From JALOLG01 sp963776935 (GTDB lineage Bacteria; Actinomycetota; Acidimicrobiia; Acidimicrobiales; Ilumatobacteraceae), in the NCBI GenBank assembly GCA_963776935.1, contig CAVZOP010000001.1, positions 248,001-312,000 on the forward strand: a DNA stretch of 64,000 nucleotides, read 5' to 3'. The notes under the pieces were generated by a model, which saw only the letters and a list, made by a program, of their open reading frames with translations, had not been told where the DNA came from and made no database searches. The translations under genes and the position numbers were made by a program. Below are positions 45,221 to 53,756 of the stretch, piece after piece (within the stretch, counting starts at the first letter, position 1; each line of letters begins with the position of its first letter).

Positions 45221-46870
45221 TCACGCGCCGGGCGTGGGTTCCTCCTCGACGAGGAGCTTGCTCCGGAACAGGTCGAGCACCTGATCGAGTGCGTCGCGCG
45301 TCGGTTCACCGGGTTCGTCGATGAGCCCTCCCGTCAGCACGGAATGGTGCTTCTTCAGCACCTCGGCGGGGTTGCCATCGGCCTGATCGAGCTCGACCGC
45401 GACGAATCCGTCGCCGAGTCGTTTGCGGAGGAACGCGAACCGCTCGGGCGGTACGAAGGGGTCACCCTCGAACCGCAATCCGAGAACTTGCAGGCCCTCG
45501 GCGGCACAGCGTCCGGCGACGATGTCGAGCTCGGCCGGACTGCAGTCGATCGTGCCCCTGCGGCGTTTCGTCACGGCGAGCGGGAGCGACGGCTGCGAGA
45601 GCACGGGCGCGACGATGCGCCGGTCGACGGCCATCGCCAGCGCGAAGCCACCGGAGAAGCACATCCCGACGACTCCGACGCCCGGCCCGCCGACGCGGTC
45701 GTGCTCGAGTGCCGCGAGCGCCCGCAACCAACCGATCACGCGTGACGTGCGTCCCGTGGCGAGGACGGTGAACTCGCGACTGATGCACGCCCCGGCCATC
45801 GGCCGCAATCCGTTCATCGTGTTCGCCAACGCGCTGCCGGCCGTCGGGTCGCGACCGGCGGTTCCGAACAGGTCGGGGACGACTGCCGTGCAGCCGAGGG
45901 CGACGACGCGATCGGCGAACCCGAGCACCATCGGCGAGATGCCGGGCATCTCGGTGATCACGATGACGGCCGGGCCAGCGCCCTTGCGGTACACGTCGTG
46001 TGTGGCGCCGTCGTGGGTGAACGGTGCGACCGTGAACGATTCGAGGTCACCTTCGGGCGCGGTCGTGAGCTTCCGATCTGTCACGGCGCCATTCCACCAC
46101 GCGCGCCTTGACGATCCCGCCCAGGCGTTCGTCAGCGCAGTTGAGATCGCCCGGTCGGCTCGAGCCGCAACTGCGACGTGGCCGAGATCGCAGGCGAGCC
46201 GAGCCCCGCCGCGACCGGCCTGCTGCGCCGCGAAGTTGCGATGGTGTTCCACGTCGTCGAAGGCGGCGATGTTGACGAGCACCGACACGTCGGTGCGCAC
46301 CGGAAGCGCCGGGAACGTGTTCTCGGCGGGTTCGGTCACGTACCACGCGAGCGATCGCGCGCCGTGCGCGTCGAGGCGGGCATCCGACTCGGTGGCGATG
46401 TCCCGAACCTCGGCCGCTGACATCGTTTCGCCCACGGAGTGGATCGTCACCACGATGGTCGAGGCAGGCGCGGTCATGTCAGCCGACGACGGCCGCGGCG
46501 ACGGTGGATGGGCGAGCCCCGAACTCTCGAGCGCCGGCCTCAGCAACAGCACGTTGTCGGAGTCGATCATCGTCGACGCGGCAGCGGTGCGGTGCTCCTT
46601 CCACACCGGGCCGCCGTAGAACGTCCGCAACGCCTGTTCTCGACTCACCATGTCGGCGAACCCCCTGATCCACACGTACCGGTCCGGATCATCGAGGTCG
46701 CGGAACTGGGCGACGATGTGCATGCCCGCGGCCTCCTGGGTCTCGACGAACTCGCGATCGAACAGCTCGATCAGGTCGTCGCGCCGGGACGGGTGCAGCG
46801 TGTACTGGCGCAGCTCGACCACGGCGCAACATCGGTCAGGGCGATCGTCCGGTTCAGCCACGGCTGACAC
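45221..46870 (-). CDS. NIPSNAP-domain protein joined to a dienelactone-hydrolase-like domain
   Basis: A 549-residue ORF. Residues about 17-110 are a NIPSNAP-type ferredoxin-like domain (VVELRQYTLHPSRRDDLIEL) and about 135-240 a second, weaker copy. From about residue 264 (VTDRKLTTAPEGDLESFTVA) it is a dienelactone hydrolase: the nucleophile is a cysteine in VGMCFSGGFALAM, and the end carries HHSVLTGG. At the junction another frame has TGA overlapping GTG as GTGA, so this may be two coupled genes merged by one extra base near 46090. GTG 46870 or GTG 46822 could start it. Confidence 0.72.
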   Translation of the reverse strand: MSAVAEPDDRPDRCCAVVELRQYTLHPSRRDDLIELFDREFVETQEAAGMHIVAQFRDLDDPDRYVWIRGFADMVSREQALRTFYGGPVWKEHRTAAASTMIDSDNVLLLRPALESSGLAHPPSPRPSSADMTAPASTIVVTIHSVGETMSAAEVRDIATESDARLDAHGARSLAWYVTEPAENTFPALPVRTDVSVLVNIAAFDDVEHHRNFAAQQAGRGGARLACDLGHVAVAARADRAISTALTNAWAGSSRRAWWNGAVTDRKLTTAPEGDLESFTVAPFTHDGATHDVYRKGAGPAVIVITEMPGISPMVLGFADRVVALGCTAVVPDLFGTAGRDPTAGSALANTMNGLRPMAGACISREFTVLATGRTSRVIGWLRALAALEHDRVGGPGVGVVGMCFSGGFALAMAVDRRIVAPVLSQPSLPLAVTKRRRGTIDCSPAELDIVAGRCAAEGLQVLGLRFEGDPFVPPERFAFLRKRLGDGFVAVELDQADGNPAEVLKKHHSVLTGGLIDEPGEPTRDALDQVLDLFRSKLLVEEEPTPGA

Positions 46871-46951
46871 CGTAGGTCGTTGACCGTGAACGCAGTCGAC
46901 GGCGGGTCTGTCCGGCCTCAGGTCATGGGCTCGATGCCGAGCCCGTGGATG

Positions 46952-48439
46952 TCAGCTGGCGCCGCGACTGGAGACGACCGCACCGAACGTCTTGGCGACG
47001 ATGAGCACGTCGTGCACGAGCGACCAGTTGTCGACGTAATACATGTCGAGCCGCTTGTACTCGTCGAACGACGTGTCGGAACGACCCGAGACCTGCCACA
47101 TCCCGGTGATGCCGGGGAGGACACGCAGCCGCTCGTGGGCGTCGACCGGCCACATCTCGACCTCCGAGGGGAGTGCCGGACGAGGACCGACGACGCTCAT
47201 CTCACCACGGAGCACGTTCCAGAACTGTGGGAGCTCGTCGAGCGAGAGCTTGCGCAGGTACCGGCCGATCGGCGTGACCCGAGGATCGTTGCGGATCTTG
47301 AACAGTGCCCCGTCGCTCTCGTTCTGTGCCATGAGCTCGGCCTTGCGGGCTTCGGCGTCGACCACCATCGTGCGCAGCTTGATGATCTCGAACTCCCGAC
47401 CATCGCGACCGACACGGATCTGACGGAAGAAGACCGGCCCGCGTGACGTCAGTCGGTTGGCGAGGGCGGCGATGGCGACGACCGGGATGGTGACGACCAG
47501 CGCCACGACTGCGATCGCGATGTCGAACACCCGCTTGGCGGCGGCGCGCCATCCGTTGCGGATGATCGGCTCGACGTAGATGAGTGTGCGGCCGCCGAGG
47601 TGCTGCGGGCGGATCCGGGTGACGTCGATGTCGCGCAGGCTCGACGACAGTGCGACGTGGTACCCACCATCGGTGAGGCGGCGGGTCATGGTGTTGACGA
47701 GCGTGTCGGTCACGGACGACAGCGAGATCATGACGCCGACCGAGTTGGTGTCGGCGATGATCTGCTCGAGGTCGTCGTAGGTGCCGAGCACCGAAACGCC
47801 ACCGCGCTCGCCGAGGTCGGCATCGCCGACGAAGCCGACGACGTTGTAGCCGAGATCCGAGTTGCGCTGGAGCGTGTGCAGGAGCCCGATGGCGTGGGCG
47901 TCGGTACCGACGATGACCACGCGGCGGTTGATGCGACCCGTCCTGCGCAAGTTGAGGAACATCCGGCGGGCGATGCAACGCTCGACGATCAACGCTCCGC
48001 TGACGCTGAGGAACAGGCCGATCACCCAAAGTCGGGAGAGCTCCTTGTACTGGGACGCGAAGGCGATCGCGATGACGCTGCCGACGCCGGCGCCGGTCGC
48101 GGCGAAGATCCGCCGGAACTCCTCGGTGCGACGCTCATTGGCTCGCGCCGTGTAGAGCTTGTTCATCCCCATCGCGATGATCCACACCGGGACACTGACT
48201 GCGAGCAGACGCCCGTGCGTCGACCAGACGTTGCGCGGCACCGGGCGCAGCGTCTCTTGAAGGATGAATGTCACGCAGATCCCGACGCAGACCGCAACCG
48301 CGTCTGCGAACATCAAGCGCTGCTTGAGCGCCAACGGGTCCATCGAGCCGTTGGCCGGCTCCTTGACGATCGGGGCGACACCACTCGACCCCGAAACGGC
48401 AGACACGACGTCCACCGAATCCAATAGATTCCCGCTCAC
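46952..48439 (-). CDS. Exopolysaccharide polyprenyl glycosylphosphotransferase (PHPT family)
   Basis: A 495-residue membrane enzyme that transfers a sugar phosphate to undecaprenyl phosphate, the first step of exopolysaccharide or O-glycan assembly. Four N-terminal helices (about 40-160), a CoA-binding-like Rossmann segment (VVIVGTDAHAIGLLHTLQ) and another helix lead to the catalytic C-terminal domain with KLRTMVVDAEARK, the KLSLDELPQFWNVLRGEMS motif and the ending VGPRPALP. GTG 48439 is the start. Confidence 0.94.
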   Translation of the reverse strand: MSGNLLDSVDVVSAVSGSSGVAPIVKEPANGSMDPLALKQRLMFADAVAVCVGICVTFILQETLRPVPRNVWSTHGRLLAVSVPVWIIAMGMNKLYTARANERRTEEFRRIFAATGAGVGSVIAIAFASQYKELSRLWVIGLFLSVSGALIVERCIARRMFLNLRRTGRINRRVVIVGTDAHAIGLLHTLQRNSDLGYNVVGFVGDADLGERGGVSVLGTYDDLEQIIADTNSVGVMISLSSVTDTLVNTMTRRLTDGGYHVALSSSLRDIDVTRIRPQHLGGRTLIYVEPIIRNGWRAAAKRVFDIAIAVVALVVTIPVVAIAALANRLTSRGPVFFRQIRVGRDGREFEIIKLRTMVVDAEARKAELMAQNESDGALFKIRNDPRVTPIGRYLRKLSLDELPQFWNVLRGEMSVVGPRPALPSEVEMWPVDAHERLRVLPGITGMWQVSGRSDTSFDEYKRLDMYYVDNWSLVHDVLIVAKTFGAVVSSRGAS

Positions 48440-48517
48440 TACCTAGCCTTCCCGCTGTTCCTCGCCGCCGAGGGCTCCGTCAGAGACATTTGTATCACGT
48501 CGACAGACGAAGCCGAT

Positions 48518-48534
48518 ACGAATATCGGATTCGT
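48518..48534. promoter_or_regulatory. Inverted repeat ACGAAT-N5-ATTCGT upstream of the sugar transferase gene
   Basis: Perfect 6-bp arms around ATCGG in a low-GC stretch 79 bp upstream of the sugar-transferase start. The 242-bp gap (48440-48681) has no gene; it should hold the sugar-transferase promoter. The site is a candidate operator; no regulator is adjacent. Confidence 0.4.
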
Positions 48535-48681
48535 TTGTCACGATTTGTGTCATGTACGGTTGTGATCCCACGGAACGTGTTCAGATACGCGCTTCGCGAA
48601 CAATTTCTGCGACGAATCCGACCTTGGCTTGAGATTCGGGATCGACCGCGCCGCGTGGCCGTGGGTGGTCAGGCGCCGCCG

Positions 48682-50363
48682 TCAGTGGGCGCGAAGCGCC
48701 GGGCGGCCCGCCGTCAGTGTCGACAAGACGGCGACAGCGGGCAGATCGTCGAGCTCGCACGTCAGCGGATCACGGTCGACGACGACGAGGTCGGCGTAGT
48801 TGCCGGGCTGCAACCGGCCCAGCTCGGGCCAGTCGAGAACCGTCGCCGCGCCACCGGTCCACATCTCGAGCGCCTCGGCTCGGGTGACGACTTGGTCGGG
48901 ACCGTCGTTGCGGATCCCCGAGTGCCCGAGCGGGTGCGTGTGCGCCAGCCACATCTGTTCCCAGGGGTTCTTCGGGCCCCAGTCGGTCGACGCCGCCAGC
49001 GCCAGGCCCTCGTCGAGCAGGCGGCGCAACGGATTCAGATCGGCGATCGACTCGGCGCCGAACGCCTTGCGGTACACGTCACCCTTGCCCCACGTGAACC
49101 CGCAGCAGATCGTCTGGCGGAAGCCGGCCGTCGCCCAGCGCCACGCGTAGTCCAGCGGCATCAGCGCGCCGTGTTGGACGATGCCGTCACGCGCGCCGTG
49201 ACGCTCGACGAGCTCGAGCAGGACGTCGTGTTCGGCCGGGCCCATCGCGCACACGTTGAGTTGCAGCCCCTCGCGGGCGCAGAACACGACGGCCTGTTCG
49301 ATCGCATCGGGGGTGAGGAAGAAGTGGCCACGCGTCTCGTGCCCGAACGCATCGAGGTACGTCGTCGGCCACGGCATGTTGCCGGACGCGCACGTCCCGC
49401 CGACCGAGACCGTGATCCCCTCGGTGCGCACCCAGTCGTCGCCGAGATCGACCGCGGCGAGCGCCTCGTCGAGCGTCGACATCAGCTCGGCCAGCGACTT
49501 CTGGTGGTCGGACGGCCGCGTGAACCGCTGATACTCGGGGACCGCCTTGACCCGCATCGTGAGCCGACCCGAGTCACGCAGGCGCCGGTACACGTCGATG
49601 TGACGGGCCTCCATGGCGTGCGGCTCGTAGACGGTCGTGATGCCGAGCCGGTGATGATCCTCGATCGCTCGGAGCGTCGCGTGCTCGGCGAGGTGCGAGG
49701 GCGGGGCCGGGAGCCGAAGCAGGATCTCGCGGAAGAACGGGTCGGTGTTGTAGTTCGTCGTCACGGCCCCGAACAGACGGCCCGTCGGCACCCCCGCCGC
49801 ATCCTTCTCGATCCACACGTCGGCAACCTGGTCGGGCGACGTGGCGTTGATGCCGAGCGCGACGAGGCCCGCCGAGTTCAGCGCACACACGTTGGGCATC
49901 GTGGGCGACCACGGCCTGGATCATCACGGGATGCCGCACCGTCGCCTGGTCGAGCGTGATCCGATCCGGGAGCGCCCCTTCGCGCAGGTGCTGATGGCCG
50001 CGACGGAAGAAGTAGTGCGGCTCGCCGACCGGCGTCGCCATCACCCATTCGCCGGGCGCCCGAGCGGACGCGACCGTGGTGATCGCGGCGACGATGTCGT
50101 CGTGGTCGCGGGCATCGGACAGGTCGGCCAACCCGGCCGCGGCGACACCGAAGTGCAACAGGTGCGGATGGGCGTCGACCAGCCCCGGCACGACCCAGGC
50201 GCCGTCGAGATCGACGGTCTCGTCCACCGGGCCGGGCAGCGACGCGGACGTCGGCGGCCGAGCCGACGGCGACGACCCGACCGTCGCGAGCGAGCAGCGA
50301 GTCGTGCACCACACCGTCGAAGTCGGCGCGGATCCGGCCGCCGCGGAACAGCGTCGTCGGCAT
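48682..50363 (-). CDS. Amidohydrolase-3 family (YtcJ-like) metal-dependent hydrolase, two frameshifts
   Basis: About 560 residues. N-terminal beta-sandwich with TLFRGGRIRADFDGVVHDSL, the metal motif in VVPGLVDAHPHLL, and C-terminal ARRKNYADLVVVD-like end (LQPGNYADLVVVDRDPLT). Frames change near 50246 (extra C in GTCCGCG) and 49902 (extra base in CACGATGCCC). A cysteine-rich HTTP-type metal pattern is not evident; family members are zinc- or iron-dependent amide or ester hydrolases with unknown substrates. ATG 50363 is the start; the next gene upstream ends 4 bp earlier. Confidence 0.82.
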
Positions 50364-50367
50364 CGCC

Positions 50368-52107
50368 TCAGGCGCGCTCGAGGATGGTGACGACGCCGGC
50401 CGATCCGTCGACCTCGATCAGGTCGCCGGTGCGAATCAGCTTCGTCGCCGCGCCCGTGGCGCACACCGCAGGGATGCGGTACTCGCGAGAGACGATCGCC
50501 GTGTGTGACAGCGCCCCGCCTGTATCGCACACGCAGCCGGCGATCTGCGCGAACGCGGGGGTCCAGTTGGGCGACGTGAACACGCACACCAGGATCTCGT
50601 CGGGCTCGAGGTCACCGAGATCGGTGACTTCGACGATCACCCGTGCCCGGCCGCGTGCGACTCCGGACGATGCCGGCACGCCGGTCAGCGACAACGTGTC
50701 GGCATCGACGCTCCCGACCGTCGCCAGGAGCCGTTGATCGACTCCGAAGATCTCCTTCATGATCGGATCGTCGGTGCCGGCCGGTGGGGTCCCGAGCACC
50801 GACGGCAGCTCGGACCGCTGCGCTCTACTGTTCTCGTAGTACGCCCGGCGGGCGACGATCGTGTCCCGGACGTCGTCGTAGGAGATCCGGCCGGCCACGA
50901 TGTCGTCGAGCTCGTGGCGGAACAGGTAGATCAGGTCGTCGCGTCGCTCGGCGCCGACCACCTCGCCGATGCGGAGCGCTGCCATCCGGAGCGGGATGTG
51001 GGCCCGCATGTCGAGATAGAAGTTGTGCTCCTCCTGCCACCACGAGAAGTTCGCGTGCTGGCAGGCGCCGAGCCCCGCTTCGAATCGCCCGAGAGCCTCG
51101 CCGTCGAGCGACGACCGGACGCGGGCGAGGGTCGACTCGCGTTCGGCCACCGCCGCATCGTGCGCGGCCACGAAGTCGTGGTCGGTGCCGTTGCGGACGA
51201 ACGTGGTGATCATCGCCAGCATCGGCGTCGGGTCCTCGACCCACGGCGCGAGCGACGGATCACACATGCCTTCCGTGCGCCAGCCGTACTCGTGCAAGAA
51301 CGCGTCGAAGGCGTGCAGCCAACCCTTCACCGTTTCGTCGCTCGACGATCGGAGGGCGGCGAGTGATTCCGACGGATCGTTGGCCTTCAGCACGACTTCG
51401 ACCGCCGTGTCGCGCGCCGCCGCGGTCAGTTTCCACAACTCGCGATCGGTCTCCATGATCTTCGTCTCGGAGCCCTGGAAGAACCGGGCGACGTCCTGCT
51501 CGTCGATCCCGAGCTCGACGCACGTCGCCCGGAACGCGAAGTAATTGGCGATCAGCGGGTCCATCAACTCGAAGTGGACCTCCCAGACCCACCGGTGGAA
51601 CGCCCAGAACTCGCCGAGGTACGTGCGCAGCTCGGCGAGCCCCATCGACGCCAGGTCGGCGCCCTCGAAATGCGCAAGGGCAGCGACGATCGATTCGCGC
51701 CGGGACTCCCAGATCGCCGGGAAGTTCATGATCGCCGGCCCGACGAGTTGCTCGACGCGCCCCGCCCGCTGCATCACCTCCCACTCACTGCAGCACGGCG
51801 AGTCGCTGGCGTAGGCGTGCACACCGACGAACCGCGCCGCCTGCCCCTTGGTCGGTGGCAACTGGTAGAGGTTGGCGCCGTACTGGGTCCCCCACAACAC
51901 GTCGTTGGCGGTCGACACGCACAGCGGGGTCAGGCCCCGGCTCCAGTGCCCCTCCAACAGCCAGAAGCGACCGGAATCGGCGTCGGTGAACAGACCGAAC
52001 GCCTCCTCCATCACCGGTCCCGGCAACGGCAGCACGGTGCCCGGGTACCACTCGTCGGTGATGTGATCGTCCAGCGGAAACGGCGCGTCCATCGGCAGTT
52101 GGTCCAT
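50368..52107 (-). CDS. PEP-utilising-enzyme mobile-domain protein (PEP synthase/phenylphosphate synthase-like)
   Basis: A 579-residue protein. The C-terminal 100 residues form the swivelling phosphohistidine domain: ASSGVARGRARVI, then the catalytic histidine in CDTGGALSHTAIVSREYRIP. The first 450 residues are a helical, Trp/Glu-rich domain resembling the central part of such enzymes; the ATP-grasp nucleotide domain that normally donates phosphate is missing. It may work with a separate subunit. ATG 52107 follows GGGAGGACACC. Upstream 122 bp separate it from the ArsR-like gene; both are on the minus strand. Confidence 0.82.
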   Translation of the reverse strand: MDQLPMDAPFPLDDHITDEWYPGTVLPLPGPVMEEAFGLFTDADSGRFWLLEGHWSRGLTPLCVSTANDVLWGTQYGANLYQLPPTKGQAARFVGVHAYASDSPCCSEWEVMQRAGRVEQLVGPAIMNFPAIWESRRESIVAALAHFEGADLASMGLAELRTYLGEFWAFHRWVWEVHFELMDPLIANYFAFRATCVELGIDEQDVARFFQGSETKIMETDRELWKLTAAARDTAVEVVLKANDPSESLAALRSSSDETVKGWLHAFDAFLHEYGWRTEGMCDPSLAPWVEDPTPMLAMITTFVRNGTDHDFVAAHDAAVAERESTLARVRSSLDGEALGRFEAGLGACQHANFSWWQEEHNFYLDMRAHIPLRMAALRIGEVVGAERRDDLIYLFRHELDDIVAGRISYDDVRDTIVARRAYYENSRAQRSELPSVLGTPPAGTDDPIMKEIFGVDQRLLATVGSVDADTLSLTGVPASSGVARGRARVIVEVTDLGDLEPDEILVCVFTSPNWTPAFAQIAGCVCDTGGALSHTAIVSREYRIPAVCATGAATKLIRTGDLIEVDGSAGVVTILERA

Positions 52108-52229
52108 GTGGTGTCCTCCCAGGGCGGGCAGTCTAGGTTCGGGCCGGACGGCGAGTCCTGGTCGGCCGGACTGGGGTCGCCACCCAGTCCGGGCGCATGC
52201 GACGACGTGCGATGCGCCAGGTCGGTGCG

Positions 52230-52556
52230 TCAACCGTCGACGAGTCGATGCAGCCGGTCGATGCGTTGCTGCCACCGGTCGGCAGTCGCCGCCAACCACG
52301 ACGCAGCGTCGGCGGCCCCGCCCGCGACGATGTCGAACAGGACCTCTCGTCCATCGCGGTCGGCTCGGACCAACCCGGCGTCGGTGAGGATCCGAAGCTG
52401 CTTGGCGATCGCCTGACGCGTGATCGGCAGCCGCGTCGCGAGGGCGCTCGCGCTCTGCGGTCCATGCAGGCTCAGGAGCTCGAGGATGTGTTGCCGCGTC
52501 GGGTCGGCAAGGGCGGCGAGCGCAGCCGCCGGCGCGGGCGATTCCGCCGTTGCCAC
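52230..52556 (-). CDS. ArsR-family winged-helix transcriptional regulator
   Basis: A 108-residue HTH protein with the ArsR helices: ALADPTRQHILELLSLHGPQ, then SALATRLPITRQAIAKQLRI (recognition helix) and the wing GLVRADRDGREVLFDI. No metal-binding cysteine set is visible (no CxC in helix 3), so it is unlikely to be a metal sensor. It follows the AHSA1 gene by 1 bp. The two operators in the divergent region have the N6-spaced symmetry expected for this family, and this protein is the natural candidate to bind them. Confidence 0.88.
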   Translation of the reverse strand: MATAESPAPAAALAALADPTRQHILELLSLHGPQSASALATRLPITRQAIAKQLRILTDAGLVRADRDGREVLFDIVAGGAADAASWLAATADRWQQRIDRLHRLVDG

Positions 52557-52557
52557 G

Positions 52558-52956
52558 TCAGGCGGCGAGCGCCAGCACGCACGCGCGTGCCGTCGTGCCC
52601 GCGACATGCCCCGGGCGCAGCGGGCGCTCGACGATGGTCAGCCGCGTGCGGGGGCCCACCGGCTGCAGATCGAGCTCGACGACCGTGGGTGCCTGCGTGG
52701 CCGATGCCCATCGGAACACCAGCCGGCGTTCGTCGTCGACCTCTTCGACCACGACCACGGTCGCCGTGCCGCCGTCGTCCTCCGCATCGACGGCGCCGTC
52801 GCCGAGGGTCCCTTCGGCGCCTGGTTCGAGCGTGAGCTCGACCGGACGGCCGAGCCACTCGCTCATCGAGTCCGGCTCGGTGAGCGCCCGCCACACCGTC
52901 GACGGGTCGGCGTCGAACTCGGTCTCGACCCGGTACGCGGTGTCGTCGCGTGTCAT
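52558..52956 (-). CDS. AHSA1/SRPBCC-family protein
   Basis: A 132-residue START-like protein: RVETEFDADPSTVWRALTEP at the N-terminus, then WLGRPVELTLEPGAEGTL, and a beta-rich remainder (VVVVEEVDDERRLVFRW). Such proteins are often encoded next to ArsR regulators and may bind small hydrophobic molecules. ATG 52956 is chosen over longer options because the intergenic operators lie upstream. It is cotranscribed with the ArsR gene. Confidence 0.86.
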   Translation of the reverse strand: MTRDDTAYRVETEFDADPSTVWRALTEPDSMSEWLGRPVELTLEPGAEGTLGDGAVDAEDDGGTATVVVVEEVDDERRLVFRWASATQAPTVVELDLQPVGPRTRLTIVERPLRPGHVAGTTARACVLALAA

Positions 52957-53016
52957 GTCGATGTCCCGGCCGTCGTGCTGGTCGTCGTGCTGCGTCGTCG
53001 TGCTGCTCGGCCATAC

Positions 53017-53036
53017 GTGCAACCTATCAGTTGCAC
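53017..53036. promoter_or_regulatory. Operator copy 1, GTGCAAC-N6-GTTGCAC
   Basis: GTGCAAC-CTATCA-GTTGCAC, perfect 7-bp arms. It is 61 bp upstream of the AHSA1 start and 34 bp upstream of clpP. Its centre is 43 bp (about four helical turns) from that of copy 2. Confidence 0.8.
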
Positions 53037-53059
53037 CAGGCGCCATCGCATCGGCTAAG

Positions 53060-53079
53060 GTGCAACCATATGGTTGCAC
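53060..53079. promoter_or_regulatory. Operator copy 2, GTGCAAC-N6-GTTGCAC, over the clpP start
   Basis: GTGCAAC-CATATG-GTTGCAC with one more symmetric base on each side, a perfect palindrome. The clpP ATG (53070-53072) lies inside the spacer, so a bound repressor would block RNA polymerase just downstream of the promoter. AAGG (53057-53060) serves as the ribosome binding site and abuts the palindrome. Confidence 0.8.
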
Positions 53080-53639
53080 CTGTCGAGTTCCCCGTCCCCA
53101 TGTCGGAGCGCCTCCTCCGCGATCGGATCGTCACCCTCGGCGCAGCCGTCGACGACGAGATCGCCAACACGCTGTGTGCGCAACTGCTGTATCTCGAGGC
53201 GCAGGACGCGGACGCCGACATCTGGCTCTACATCAACTCGCCCGGCGGATCGGTCACGGCCGGTCTGGCGATCTACGACACCATGCAGTTCGTCGCCTGC
53301 GACGTGGCGACGGTGTGCTTCGGGATGGCGGCCTCGATGGGCCAGTTCCTGCTGTGCACCGGCACCGCCGGCAAGCGGTTCGCGCTGCCGAACAGCTCGA
53401 TCCTCATGCACCAGCCGGCGGCCGGGCTGAGTGGCAGCGCAGCCGACATCCACATCCAAGCGCAGAACATCATCCGGCTGCGCGACCGCATGAGCCGGCT
53501 GATCGCCCAGCACACCAGTCAGCCGATCGAGGCGATCCTCGCCGACTGGGATCGCGACCGGTGGTACGAGCCGGGCGAGGCGCGCGAGTACGGCATGATC
53601 GACCAGGTCATCGCCCACCGTCGCGACATCGCCGCCTGA
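53070..53639 (+). CDS. ATP-dependent Clp protease proteolytic subunit ClpP
   Basis: A 189-residue serine peptidase. The catalytic serine is S89 in FGMAASMGQF, the histidine H114 in ILMHQPA and the aspartate probably D163 in DRDRWYEP; the oxyanion strand is INSPGGSVTAG. It is alone: no clpX or second clpP adjoins it, so it is an accessory paralogue rather than the housekeeping clpP1P2 pair. Operator copy 2 overlaps its start. ATG 53070 is used; the later ATG 53100 would remove the N-terminal loop that docks on Clp ATPases. Confidence 0.93.
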   Translation: MVAPVEFPVPMSERLLRDRIVTLGAAVDDEIANTLCAQLLYLEAQDADADIWLYINSPGGSVTAGLAIYDTMQFVACDVATVCFGMAASMGQFLLCTGTAGKRFALPNSSILMHQPAAGLSGSAADIHIQAQNIIRLRDRMSRLIAQHTSQPIEAILADWDRDRWYEPGEAREYGMIDQVIAHRRDIAA

Positions 53640-53756
53640 CGGTCACCGGCCGTCCAGATCTCCGCCCAGATCACTGGCCAGATCGCCGGGCGACAGGACC
53701 GCTACCGTCTGCTCGTCCAACGACGGTGAGGAACGCTGACCCGGGAGGGGGTGCCG

